A stretch of 64,000 nucleotides of DNA from Agrococcus jejuensis (lineage in GTDB: Bacteria > Actinomycetota > Actinomycetes > Actinomycetales > Microbacteriaceae): NCBI RefSeq assembly GCF_900099705.1, contig NZ_LT629695.1, forward strand, positions 1,860,001 to 1,924,000. The letters are read 5' to 3'. The notes beneath the pieces are model-generated. The model saw only the letters and a list, made by a program, of their open reading frames with translations. It was not told where the DNA came from and did not search any database. The first letter of the stretch is position 1. The number at the start of each line of letters is the position of its first letter. Below are positions 49,843 to 57,988 of this stretch, in pieces. A program made the translations under genes and the position numbers.

Positions 49843-50553
49843 TCAGCTCGAGGCGGCGACCGTGATCGGCACGGTCGTCGCGACCATCATCGCGACCTGC
49901 ATCGCCTCGACGGCCTTGCGTACGACCTCGCTCGACCACGAGCCGAGCGCCAGCGCGTCGGCGCGGGTCTTCAGCGGCTTCGCGTCGAGGTCGGGGAACA
50001 CCTTCGGCAGCGCCTTCGCGCCGTGCAGGATCGCGAGGGCGGCGACGAGGTGCTCGTCGGATGCGGCGGGCTCGTCGCCCTGCAGCAGCGCGCGGGCGCG
50101 CGACTGCATCGCATCCTCGCGCTCGGTGCTCGCGCCGCGCTCCCATCGCTCCGACCACGCGATGCCCAGCCAGCGCGTCTCGGCGTGCGCGAGGGCGCCC
50201 TCGGCCACGAGCTCGCCGAGCAGCTCGGCTCGGAGTCGGGCGGCGACCGACCGCGTGCCGCCCCAGCCGACGACGCGCGTGAGCGCATCCGATGGCGTGC
50301 GGTCCTCGGCGTGCTCGACGAACGCCTCGAGCGCAGGCTCGACGACGGCGGTCGACGCCACGAACCGGCCGGGCTTCGTGCCCGTCGGCTCCCCTTCCTC
50401 GGCGAGCCGCAGCCTGCCGCGCACGACGAGCTCGGCGAGGCCCGCGCCGCCGAGCGTCTGCAGCAGCGTCGTGCCGTCGAGCACGGGCTTGCCGGATGCG
50501 TCGTCGAGCGCGAGCAGCAGCACGGTCTCGGGGATGGTCGCCTGGATGTCCAT
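49843..50553 (-). CDS. GPP34-family phosphoprotein
   Basis: 236 aa. TVLLLALDDASGKPV and later GLAELVVRGRLRLAEEG with RTPSDALTRVV are the GPP34/GOLPH3 signature; in eukaryotes the family binds phosphoinositides, and the bacterial role is unknown. ATG 50553 lies seven bases after a -10 hexamer. The gene is divergent from the phosphate transporter, with a large hairpin between. Confidence 0.85.
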   Translation of the reverse strand: MDIQATIPETVLLLALDDASGKPVLDGTTLLQTLGGAGLAELVVRGRLRLAEEGEPTGTKPGRFVASTAVVEPALEAFVEHAEDRTPSDALTRVVGWGGTRSVAARLRAELLGELVAEGALAHAETRWLGIAWSERWERGASTEREDAMQSRARALLQGDEPAASDEHLVAALAILHGAKALPKVFPDLDAKPLKTRADALALGSWSSEVVRKAVEAMQVAMMVATTVPITVAASS

Positions 50554-50560
50554 GGCTGCG

Positions 50561-50566
50561 ACGCTA
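50561..50566 (-). promoter_or_regulatory. -10 hexamer (TAGCGT) of leaderless GPP34 gene
   Basis: Minus-strand TAGCGT ending seven bases before ATG 50553. Confidence 0.5.
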
Positions 50567-50633
50567 CGGAGCGGTCGCGGCGCGCGCCTCCGCCACGGGG
50601 AGGACGCCGCGCGGCGGATGCGCGCGCCGGTCG

Positions 50634-50703
50634 TTGCGAGGTGCGGTTGCTGCACTCAGGTGCGGTTGCAACGGCACCTCAGTGCAGCAACCGCACCTCG
50701 CAA
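50634..50703. repeat. 70-nt hairpin, 29 of 30 pairs, in a divergent promoter region
   Basis: Arms 50634-50663 and 50674-50703 pair at 29 of 30 positions around a ten-base loop. The word AGGTGCGGTTGC occurs twice as a direct repeat inside. It lies between the divergent GPP34 and pitA genes. Confidence 0.92.
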
Positions 50704-50796
50704 CCGGCCGGACGCGCCCCATCCGCACCCGTCCATCCGCTTGAACCGCCACTTCAGGTCGACAGGGAGTGAACGGATGGTGAATGATCGGGGTCG

Positions 50797-52053
50797 ATGC
50801 AGGAGCTCGCGATCCTCGTGATCGTCGTGCTCGTGGCGCTGGCGTTCGACTTCACGAACGGCTTCCACGACACGGCGAACGCCATGGCACCCTCGGTGGC
50901 GACCGGTGCCCTCAAGCCCAAGGTGGCCGTGGCGCTGTCGGCGTCGCTCAACCTCGTCGGCGCGATGCTGTCGATCGAGGTCGCCCGCACCGTCGGATCC
51001 GGCATCGTCGACCTCACGGGCGTCGACGGCGAGTCCCTCATGCTCATCGTGCTGTGCGGCCTCACCGGCGCGATCATCTGGAACGTGCTGACGTGGCTGT
51101 TCGGCCTGCCGTCGTCGTCGAGCCACTCGCTGTTCGGCGGCCTCATCGGCGCGACGATCGCGGCGCTCGGCGTCACGGGCGTGCTGTGGGGCGGCGTCGC
51201 GCAGAAGATCCTCATCCCCGCACTCCTCGCGCCGATCATCGCGGGCCTCGTCGCCTTCACGGGCACGTGGCTCGTGCACAAGGTCACGCGCCGCATCTCG
51301 ACGCGCACCGAGCAGCGCGGCTTCCGCTGGGGCCAGATCGGCGCCGCATCGCTCATGTCGCTCGCGCACGGCACGAACGACGCGCAGAAGACGATGGGCG
51401 TCATCTTCCTCGCGCTCGTCGCCCACGGCTCGCTCGACCCCGACGCCGACATGCCGCTGTGGATCCGCATCGTCTGCGCGCTCGCGATCGCCGCCGGCAC
51501 GTACATGGGCGGCTGGCGCGTCATCCGCACGCTCGGCAAGGGCATCGTCGACATCTCGCCCCGCCAGGGCATGTCGGCCGACTTCTCGAGCGCGTCGATC
51601 ATCCTCACCTCGTCGCACCTCGGCCTGCCGCTGTCGACGACGCACGTCGCGTCGGGCTCGGTCATCGGCTCGGGCATGGCGCGCACGGATGCGACGGTGC
51701 GCTGGTCGGTCGCCCGCAAGATGCTGCTCGCCTGGGTCGTCACGCTGCCGGCTGCCGGCGCCGTCGGCGCGGTCTCGTTCCTCGTCGCCGACCTCTTCGG
51801 CCACCTCGTCGGCTCCATCGTGATCACCGCGGTGCTCATCGTCGCGTGCGCTGCGATGTGGCTGCGCTCGCGCGGCAGCCATGTCGACCACGCCAACGTG
51901 GGCGCCGAGTGGGATGCGATGCCCAAGGAGGAGCGCAAGGAGGCGAAGCGCGAGCGCAAGAAGGCGATCGACCGCGAGCTGTCGACGGTCGCGTCGGGCA
52001 TCGCGCCGGTCGCGAAGCCGCGCAAGCGTCGCGGCGGCAAGGGTGGTGCGTGA
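50797..52053 (+). CDS. pitA: Inorganic phosphate transporter (PiT family)
   Basis: 418 aa. Both PiT signatures are visible: FTNGFHDTANAMAPSVATGA near residue 20 and AHGTNDAQKTMGVIFLAL near residue 200. It imports phosphate with a cation through the inner membrane. The C terminus is Lys/Arg-rich and cytoplasmic. The stop TGA overlaps the next ATG by one base. Confidence 0.96.
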   Translation: MQELAILVIVVLVALAFDFTNGFHDTANAMAPSVATGALKPKVAVALSASLNLVGAMLSIEVARTVGSGIVDLTGVDGESLMLIVLCGLTGAIIWNVLTWLFGLPSSSSHSLFGGLIGATIAALGVTGVLWGGVAQKILIPALLAPIIAGLVAFTGTWLVHKVTRRISTRTEQRGFRWGQIGAASLMSLAHGTNDAQKTMGVIFLALVAHGSLDPDADMPLWIRIVCALAIAAGTYMGGWRVIRTLGKGIVDISPRQGMSADFSSASIILTSSHLGLPLSTTHVASGSVIGSGMARTDATVRWSVARKMLLAWVVTLPAAGAVGAVSFLVADLFGHLVGSIVITAVLIVACAAMWLRSRGSHVDHANVGAEWDAMPKEERKEAKRERKKAIDRELSTVASGIAPVAKPRKRRGGKGGA

Positions 52054-52277
52054 TGTTCGACCTCTCGGCCCTGCTCGTCTCCATCGTCTCGGTGCTCGTC
52101 GTCGGCCTGCTGCTCGGCGCCGGCATCCCCACGATCTACGCGCTCGGCGCCCGCCAGCTCGAGCAGTCGGCGCCCCGCAACCGCGTGCTCGGCTGGGGCG
52201 CGATGGCGGTGTGCGTGCTGCTCGCCGCGATGGGCATCGTGCTCATCGTCTTCGGCAAGGCGCTGTTCGGCATCTGA
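52053..52277 (+). CDS. Small membrane protein coupled to pitA (74 aa)
   Basis: 74 aa with two hydrophobic helices (about 6-30 and 48-72) and a short polar loop ARQLEQSAPRNRVLG. The TGATG overlap with pitA implies translational coupling, so it may be a partner or regulator of the transporter. Family not recognised. Confidence 0.72.
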   Translation: MFDLSALLVSIVSVLVVGLLLGAGIPTIYALGARQLEQSAPRNRVLGWGAMAVCVLLAAMGIVLIVFGKALFGI

Positions 52278-52364
52278 CGCGTCGTCGTCGTCGCCAGCTC
52301 GCAACGGGAGCTCCACCGCGGCAGCCGCCTCCCGCGCCGCAGCCGGATGCGGGATGCTGAGAGC

Positions 52365-52946
52365 ATGACCTCCGCGCTGCACATCACGGGCGACGACGCC
52401 GCCGACCGTCTGCTCTCCGACGACCCGTTCGCGCTGCTCACGGGCATGCTGCTCGACCAGCAGATCACGATGGAGGCGGCGTTCGCCGGCCCCGCGAAGC
52501 TGCACGACCGCATCGGCGACCTCGACCCCGCGCACATCGCCGGCATGGAGGAGGACGCCTTCAAGGACGTCATGGCCGAGAAGCCCGCCGTGCACCGCTT
52601 CCCCGGCTCGATGGCCGCCCGCGTGCAGGACCTCGCCCGCGCCGTCGTCGACGACTGGGGTGGCGACGCCGCCGCGATCTGGACGCGCGATGCCCCCGAC
52701 GGCGCCGAGGTGCTGCGCCGCCTCAAGGCGCTGCCGGGCTTCGGCGACCAGAAGGCCCGCATCTTCCTCGCCCTGCTCGGCAAGCAGCGCGGCTTCGACG
52801 GCGCCGGGTGGCGGGATGCGGCCGGCGCGTACGGCGAGGAGGGCTCGTACCGCTCGGTCGCGGACATCGTGGATGCCGACTCCCTCAAGCAGGTGCGCGC
52901 GACGAAGCAGGCGGCGAAGGCGGCGGCGAAGGCCGCGAAGGCGTGA
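52365..52946 (+). CDS. HhH-GPD-type base-excision repair protein
   Basis: 193 aa. PFALLTGMLLDQQITMEAAFAGP resembles the N-terminal helix of the actinobacterial HhH-GPD proteins, and RRLKALPGFGDQKARIFLALL is the helix-hairpin-helix. A C-terminal helix of Lys/Ala repeats may bind DNA. Probably a glycosylase or nuclease-like repair protein. Its stop overlaps the next gene's GTG. Confidence 0.82.
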   Translation: MTSALHITGDDAADRLLSDDPFALLTGMLLDQQITMEAAFAGPAKLHDRIGDLDPAHIAGMEEDAFKDVMAEKPAVHRFPGSMAARVQDLARAVVDDWGGDAAAIWTRDAPDGAEVLRRLKALPGFGDQKARIFLALLGKQRGFDGAGWRDAAGAYGEEGSYRSVADIVDADSLKQVRATKQAAKAAAKAAKA

Positions 52947-54619
52947 GCATCGAGGAGCCGGCGACGCCCGAGCCCGCGCCGGTCGTCTCGCTGGTGCCAT
53001 CGGCGCCGACGGGCGAGCCCGCGACGCACGAGACGGACGATGCCGTGATCTCCCCGCATCCGTCATCCGCGCCGTCGATGGTGCTCGTGCCGGGCAGGCA
53101 TCACCTGCTCACCGACTTCCAGGTGCGCGCGCTGCGCCGCATCCTCGCCTCCGAGGAGCGCGACGAGGCGGGCGTGCCGATCGTGATGGCGCCGAACGCC
53201 GTCGTGGTGTGGGCCGTGACGAGCGCGAACCAGGCGTCGACCCGGCGCAACCCGTTCCCCGGGCACCGGCGCGAGGCGGCGATCGAGATCCTCGCGCACG
53301 TCGAGCGCATCCCCTCGGTCGTCGTGCCCGTCGTCGACGTGCCGCCCACGGATCGCTTCGCCGAGCTGACCCTCAAGGCCGTCGAGCATGCGACCGCCAG
53401 CAGGCTCGTGCCGACGCCGCAGACGGCGGTCGTCGCCTGCTCGACCGAGGCCGTCGCAGCGATGTACCGCGACCTCGGCTACCGCGTCGCGCCGCTCGAG
53501 GCGGGCACGGATGCCGTGCCGCCGTGGGCGCACCTCGACGCGCTCGCGACGTCGCTGCCCGGCGACGACGCATGGCGCGACGGCGTGCACGCGGCGAGCC
53601 TCGACATCGTCGACCGCTACGGCCTCGACGAGCTCGCACGCATGGTCGCCGCCGACCCCGTCGTGGGCGACGAGGGCGGGCTCACCGCGACGCGCGACTA
53701 CCGCTCGTACATGCGCTCGTTCGAGGATGCGGCGCCGCGCAAGTGGGCGCAGGCGCGGCCGTTCGTCGTGCCCGGACGCATCGTCGACGTGGGATGCGCG
53801 ACGGGCGGCATGCTCGAGCTCGCGGCGCGCGAGCCGGCGCTCGCCGAGTCCGACCTCATCGGCATCGAGGTCGCCGCGCCGCTCTTCGCCGAGTGCGTGC
53901 ACAAGCTCGCGCAGGGCGCGTTCGCGAACCCCAGCACATACTTCTACCGGCGCAACATCATGGCCGGGTCGCTCTTCCCCGACCGGTCGATCGCGACGAC
54001 GCTCACGTTCGCGCTCACGCACGAGATCGTGTCGTACGGCGATGGGCTCCCATCGCTCGAGCGGTTCGCGGCGGCGATCGCCGAACAGACGCAGCCGGGT
54101 GGCGTGTGGATCAACTCCGACGTGTGCGGGCCCGCCGACCTCGCCGCACCGGTGCAGCTGCGCTTCGCCGACGGCGACGTGCGCACGCCCGCCGTCGCGC
54201 TCTCGGGCTCGAACGACGAGGTCGCGGCGGTGCTGGATGCGCTGCCCGTCGGCTCGCGCGTCGCGCAGTTCGCGCAGGACTTCCGCGCCGCATCCGGCAG
54301 CCCGTGGCCGTACGAGGTCGTCGACGAGCGCACGATCGCGCTGCGTCAAGGCGACGCCATGGAGCTCATGACGAAGGTGCACTACACGGGCAACTGGCTG
54401 TCCGAGATGCACGAGCGCTTCTGCGCGCTGTCGTGGTCGGACTGGGTCGCGCTCGTCGAGCGCGCGGGTCTCGAGGTCGACGAGCGCTCGGGCCCGTGGC
54501 GCAACGAGTGGATGGTCGAGCACCGCTTCGCGCCCGACGCGACCCTGCTCTCGGCCACCGGCGACCCCATCCCCTGGCCAGACACTCACGTGCTCCTGGT
54601 GGCCCGCCGCCCCCACTGA
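52943..54619 (+). CDS. Fusion: nucleotidyltransferase-like domain + SAM methyltransferase
   Basis: 558 aa. Residues 46-205 resemble an archaeal-type NMN adenylyltransferase: PGRHHLLTDFQ for the first motif, SANQASTRRNPF (94-105), and CSTEAVAAMYRDLGYRV. The catalytic HxGH and the late ISxTxxR motif are not intact. From about 275 a class I methyltransferase follows, with motif I VDVGCATGG (281-289) and GGVWINSDVCGP. The GTG start overlaps the HhH gene stop. Substrates unknown; the first domain may only bind a nucleotide. Confidence 0.75.
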   Translation: MSIEEPATPEPAPVVSLVPSAPTGEPATHETDDAVISPHPSSAPSMVLVPGRHHLLTDFQVRALRRILASEERDEAGVPIVMAPNAVVVWAVTSANQASTRRNPFPGHRREAAIEILAHVERIPSVVVPVVDVPPTDRFAELTLKAVEHATASRLVPTPQTAVVACSTEAVAAMYRDLGYRVAPLEAGTDAVPPWAHLDALATSLPGDDAWRDGVHAASLDIVDRYGLDELARMVAADPVVGDEGGLTATRDYRSYMRSFEDAAPRKWAQARPFVVPGRIVDVGCATGGMLELAAREPALAESDLIGIEVAAPLFAECVHKLAQGAFANPSTYFYRRNIMAGSLFPDRSIATTLTFALTHEIVSYGDGLPSLERFAAAIAEQTQPGGVWINSDVCGPADLAAPVQLRFADGDVRTPAVALSGSNDEVAAVLDALPVGSRVAQFAQDFRAASGSPWPYEVVDERTIALRQGDAMELMTKVHYTGNWLSEMHERFCALSWSDWVALVERAGLEVDERSGPWRNEWMVEHRFAPDATLLSATGDPIPWPDTHVLLVARRPH

Positions 54620-54639
54620 ACGTTCGCGGAGTGGAGGGT

Positions 54640-54672
54640 TTCGGCCCGAAGTGGTCACCACTTCGGGCCGAA
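54640..54672. repeat. Family B palindrome, copy 1 (33-nt, perfect)
   Basis: 16-base arms (54640-54655, 54657-54672) around a single central base. It sits between the convergent methyltransferase and Nudix genes. The Nudix stop TGA falls in the flanking GAGTTGAGG, as in copy 2. Confidence 0.9.
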
Positions 54673-54676
54673 GTCC

Positions 54677-55369
54677 TCAACTCTGCGCTCGGGTGAGGGG
54701 CGGATGCAGCGCGTCGGTCGGGCCGCGGCGGAAGAGCCGCGCGGGGCGGCCGGCACCCTCGGCGATCGTGCCGCCCGTCGGCTCGACGAAGCCGGGCGTG
54801 CCCGTGACCTTGCGGTGGAAGTTGCGCGGGTCGATCGCGACGCCCCACACGGCCTCGTAGACGGCGCGCAGCTGCGCGACCGTGAACTCCGGCGGGCAGA
54901 ACGCGGCGGCGAGCGACGAGTACTCGAGCTTCGCCCGAGCGCGCTCGAGGCCGTCGGCGACGATCGCGGCGTGGTCGAACGCGAGCGCGACGTCGCCGCG
55001 CGCGACCGCATCCATCGGCCACCAGCGCGCACCGGCGGCGTCGGATCCGGCGGCCGGCTCGTCGAGGTCGGGCGCGAGCGCGAGCCACGCGACGGTCACG
55101 ACGTGCCCGCGCGGATCGCGCCCAGGGGCGCCGTAGGTGCGCAGCTGCTCGAGATGGATGCCCGAGGCGACGCCCGTCTCCTCGGCGAGCTCGCGGTGGG
55201 CGGCGGCGTCGAGGTCCTCGTCGGCGAGCACGAAGCCGCCGGGCAGCGCCCACGCGCCCGCGAAGGGCTCGATGCCGCGCTCGACGAGCAGCACGTGCAG
55301 CGCGCGGTCGCGGATCGTGAGCACGACGAGGTCGACGGTCACGCTCGCGGCGGGGAGGCGGGGCACCAC
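54677..55369 (-). CDS. Nudix hydrolase-like regulator (NrtR type)
   Basis: 230 aa. The Nudix box is perfect (G45-x5-E51-x7-R59-E60-L-x-E63-E64-x-G66). The C-terminal ~80 residues (SLAAAFCPPEFTVAQL, NFHRKVTGTPGF) form the winged helix of NrtR-type regulators, which sense ADP-ribose and repress NAD-related genes. Two TCGTC...GACGA sites in the divergent gap are probable operators for itself and the SPFH/NAD-kinase-like genes. The start is GTG 55369 or 55366. Confidence 0.88.
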   Translation of the reverse strand: MVPRLPAASVTVDLVVLTIRDRALHVLLVERGIEPFAGAWALPGGFVLADEDLDAAAHRELAEETGVASGIHLEQLRTYGAPGRDPRGHVVTVAWLALAPDLDEPAAGSDAAGARWWPMDAVARGDVALAFDHAAIVADGLERARAKLEYSSLAAAFCPPEFTVAQLRAVYEAVWGVAIDPRNFHRKVTGTPGFVEPTGGTIAEGAGRPARLFRRGPTDALHPPLTRAQS

Positions 55370-55384
55370 GGCAGCCTACCGATC

Positions 55385-55399
55385 TCGTCATCTTGACGA
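55385..55399. promoter_or_regulatory. NrtR operator candidate 1
   Basis: TCGTCATCTTGACGA is a perfect 6-3-6 palindrome, 16 bases before the Nudix gene. A second site with the same outer sequence is centred 34 bases away. Confidence 0.65.
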
Positions 55400-55418
55400 C
55401 AACCTGAGCTCAGAGTTA

Positions 55419-55433
55419 TCGTCGCAATGACGA
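55419..55433. promoter_or_regulatory. NrtR operator candidate 2
   Basis: TCGTCGCAATGACGA has 5-5-5 symmetry and is followed by CAAA as in site 1 (GACGACAA). It lies 25 bases before the SPFH gene. Confidence 0.65.
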
Positions 55434-55458
55434 CAAACAGACGACCGAGGAGGACGCC

Positions 55459-56484
55459 ATGGCCACCATCACCCGCATCCCGTTCATCCGTCACTGCAGC
55501 ACCGGGCCGACCGTCTACGTGCAGCACCGCGCGAAGGGCGCCGTGCGTCACGCGGGCCCCGGCCAGGCGTTCTGGTTCCGCGCCATCGACGCGACCATCA
55601 GCGAGGTGCCGCTCGACGACCGCGACCTGCCCGTGCTCGTCACGCTGCGCGCCGCAGACCTGCAGCAGCTCACGGCGCCCGCGACCGTCACGTACCGCGT
55701 CGCCGATCCCGAGCTCGCCGCACGGCGCATCGACTTCTCGATCGACCTCGGGAAGGGCCTGTGGCTCGAGCAGCCGCTCGAGGCCATCGCCGCGATGCTC
55801 CACGGCGCCACCGCCGCGGCCGTCGTCGCGCTGCTCGCGCCCGAGCCGCTCGAGCAGGCGCTGCGCGCCGACCCCACCGGGCTCGGCCGCCGCGTCACCG
55901 CGGCGCTCGTCGCCGACGCGCGCATCGCCGACCTCGGCCTCGAGATCGTGGGCGTGCGCTTCGGCCTCCTGCGCCCCGAGCCCGAGGTCGAGCGCGCGAT
56001 GCAGACCCCGGCGCGCGAGCGCATCCAGGAGGACGCCGACAAGGCGACCTTCGCCCGGCGCGCCCTCGCAGTCGAGCGCGAGGCGGCGATCGGCGAGAAC
56101 GAGCTCGCGAACCAGATCGAGCTCGCTCGCAGGCAGGAAGAGCTCATCGCCCGCCGCGGCGCCAACGCGCGGCGCGAGGCCGAGGAAGCCGCCGCTGCCG
56201 GGGCGATCGCGGCGGATGCCGACGCCGCGAAGGTGCGCACGGTCGCGGAGGCGCGGGCGGATGCCGATCGCGCGCTCGGCGAGGCGAAGGCCGCGGGGGA
56301 GCGGGCTCGGCTCGACGCGTACCGCGACGTGCGGCCCGAGGTGCTCACGGCGCTCGCGCTGCAGCAGCTCGCGGCGAACCTGCCGAGCATCGAGCGCCTC
56401 ACCGTCACGCCCGACCTGCTCACCGACGTGCTCGGCGGGCTGCTGGGCGGCGGCGCCCCGGCGGCGGTCGCGGCGGAGCGCTGA
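55459..56484 (+). CDS. SPFH/Band 7 domain protein
   Basis: 341 aa. The N-terminal half has the SPFH beta-strand pattern (VYVQHRAKGAVRH, VTLRAADLQQLTAPATVTYRV); residues 190-290 form a long coiled coil rich in Ala, Glu and Arg; the C terminus is hydrophobic and Gly-rich. No N-terminal membrane anchor is evident, unlike flotillins. It is divergent from the Nudix gene and immediately followed by the NAD-kinase-like gene. A scaffold role is likely. GAGGAGG precedes the ATG. Confidence 0.85.
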   Translation: MATITRIPFIRHCSTGPTVYVQHRAKGAVRHAGPGQAFWFRAIDATISEVPLDDRDLPVLVTLRAADLQQLTAPATVTYRVADPELAARRIDFSIDLGKGLWLEQPLEAIAAMLHGATAAAVVALLAPEPLEQALRADPTGLGRRVTAALVADARIADLGLEIVGVRFGLLRPEPEVERAMQTPARERIQEDADKATFARRALAVEREAAIGENELANQIELARRQEELIARRGANARREAEEAAAAGAIAADADAAKVRTVAEARADADRALGEAKAAGERARLDAYRDVRPEVLTALALQQLAANLPSIERLTVTPDLLTDVLGGLLGGGAPAAVAAER

Positions 56485-56485
56485 C

Positions 56486-57376
56486 ATGGCCGCCCCTCGC
56501 GTCGTGGTCGTGCGCCGCGCGACCGAGCGCGACGAGCTCGTCGCGGCGCACGGCACGATCGGGCAGGCCGGCTTCTTCCTGCGGACGCGCGGGCAGTCGC
56601 TCGAGGCGGTCGAGCAGCGGCATGCGGCGACGACGGCGGCGCTCGACGCCGTCGCCGCCGCGGTGCCGGCCGACTGGCGTCGCGCCTCCGTCGAGCGCGC
56701 CGAGCTCGCCCGGTTCGTGTTCGAGCCGGCGGACGTCGTCGTGGTCGTGGGGCAGGACGGCCTCGTCGCCAACGTCGCGAAGTACCTCGACGGGCAGCCG
56801 GTGCTCGGCATCGACCCGCTGCCCGGCGCCAACGCGGGCGTGCTCGTGCCGCACGCGCCCGCCGACGCGGCCCGGCTCATCCGTGCCGCGGCTGCAGGAT
56901 CCGCCGAGGTCGACGAGCGGGCGATGGTCGAGGTGCGCGTCGACGACGGGCAGTCGCTCGTCGCGCTCAACGAGGTCTTCGTCGGTCAGGTCGGCCACCA
57001 GTCGGCCCGCTACGCGCTCGAGGTCGGCGGCGAGCGCGAGCGGCAGTCGTCGTCGGGCGTCATCGTGTCGAGCGGCACGGGCGCGAGCGGCTGGTGCCGG
57101 TCGATCGCGCGCATCCAGGCGCCCGCGCTGGCGCTGCCGGCGCCGACCGAGTGGGCGCTCGCGTGGTTCGCGCGCGAGCCGTGGCCGAGCCCGTCGACGG
57201 GCGCCGACCTCGTCGCCGGGCGACTCGAGGGGGATGCGGCGCTCGCGCTGCGCGTGGAGTCGGATGCGCTCGTCGCGTTCGGCGACGGCATCGAGGCCGA
57301 CCGCCTCGTCCTCTCGTGGGGCCAGCGCGTGGAGCTGCGCGTCGCCTCCCGCACCCTCCGCACCGTCCGGAGTTGA
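56486..57376 (+). CDS. NAD kinase-like protein
   Basis: 296 aa. The fold markers of ATP-NAD kinases are present in altered form: GQDG at 89-92 in place of GGDG, NEVFVG at 162-167, and SSGTGASGW at 195-203. The usual GGDGT catalytic loop lacks its first Gly and the Thr is replaced by Leu, so activity is uncertain. Two bases separate it from the SPFH gene stop. Its own stop TGA lies inside palindrome B copy 2. Confidence 0.8.
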   Translation: MAAPRVVVVRRATERDELVAAHGTIGQAGFFLRTRGQSLEAVEQRHAATTAALDAVAAAVPADWRRASVERAELARFVFEPADVVVVVGQDGLVANVAKYLDGQPVLGIDPLPGANAGVLVPHAPADAARLIRAAAAGSAEVDERAMVEVRVDDGQSLVALNEVFVGQVGHQSARYALEVGGERERQSSSGVIVSSGTGASGWCRSIARIQAPALALPAPTEWALAWFAREPWPSPSTGADLVAGRLEGDAALALRVESDALVAFGDGIEADRLVLSWGQRVELRVASRTLRTVRS

Positions 57377-57425
57377 GGGTTTCGGCCCGATGTGACCTGC
57401 TATCGGGCCGAAACCCTCAACTCCG
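57368..57425. repeat. Family B palindrome, copy 2 (24-bp perfect arms)
   Basis: Arms 57368-57391 and 57402-57425 pair at all 24 positions around a ten-base loop. It shares GAGTTGAGG and TTCGGCCCGA with copy 1. The TGA stop of the NAD-kinase-like gene (57374-57376) is inside the left arm. Confidence 0.93.
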
Positions 57426-57434
57426 ATGGACGGG

Positions 57435-57456
57435 ATGCATGCATGCGTTATATAAT
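57435..57456 (+). promoter_or_regulatory. Promoter/operator of leaderless marR gene
   Basis: A consensus -10 TATAAT (57451-57456) ends six bases before the ATG. ATGCATGCAT (57435-57444) is a perfect palindrome upstream, and the word GGATGCAT recurs at 57433 and 57457, flanking the -10. A bound MarR dimer would mask the promoter. Confidence 0.75.
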
Positions 57457-57462
57457 GGATGC

Positions 57463-57915
57463 ATGGAAACCAGCGAGGTCGTGCGCCTGAGCGCCGCGCT
57501 CGAGCGCATCGCCCGACTCGTACGCGGGGCCGAGCTGCCCGGCGGGCTCTCGTCGGTCGCCGCGTCGACGCTCTACGCGCTCGCGACCGAGGGTCCGACG
57601 CGCCTCACGCTGCTCGCCGCCGCCGAGCACGTCACGCAGCCCGCGATGACGCAGCTCGTGCGCCGCCTCGAGCGCGAGGGGCTCGTCGAGCGCCGCGACG
57701 ACCCGAGCGACGGCCGCGCCGTGCTCGTCACGATCACGGATGCCGGCGCGAGCCTGAGCGCCGAGCGTCGCGCCGCGCGCGCCGACGCGCTCGCGACCGT
57801 GCTCGACGACCTCGGCCCCGGCGAGCGCGCAGCGCTCGCCGCCGCCGTGCCCGCGCTCGAGCACCTCGCCGCAGCGCCGACCCCGGCGCGCACCCCCGCA
57901 TCCACCGCGCGGTAG
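57463..57915 (+). CDS. MarR-family regulator next to an MFS exporter
   Basis: 150 aa. The winged helix (about 45-100) includes LLAAAEHVTQPAMTQLVRRLEREGLVERRDDPSDGR, the strongest MarR signature. Leaderless mRNA (see promoter). It lies 73 bases upstream of an MFS gene in the same direction and probably represses both. Confidence 0.92.
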   Translation: METSEVVRLSAALERIARLVRGAELPGGLSSVAASTLYALATEGPTRLTLLAAAEHVTQPAMTQLVRRLEREGLVERRDDPSDGRAVLVTITDAGASLSAERRAARADALATVLDDLGPGERAALAAAVPALEHLAAAPTPARTPASTAR

Positions 57916-57988
57916 CCCCAGCCACCGCATCCCACGCCCCGGCGCCTCTCGCGACGCCGTCGCACGTCACGAGAGAGGACACCCGTCC

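Noticed and set aside
50634..50703. Rho-independent terminator
   Set aside because: The flanking genes diverge, so nothing should terminate there, and no U-tract follows.
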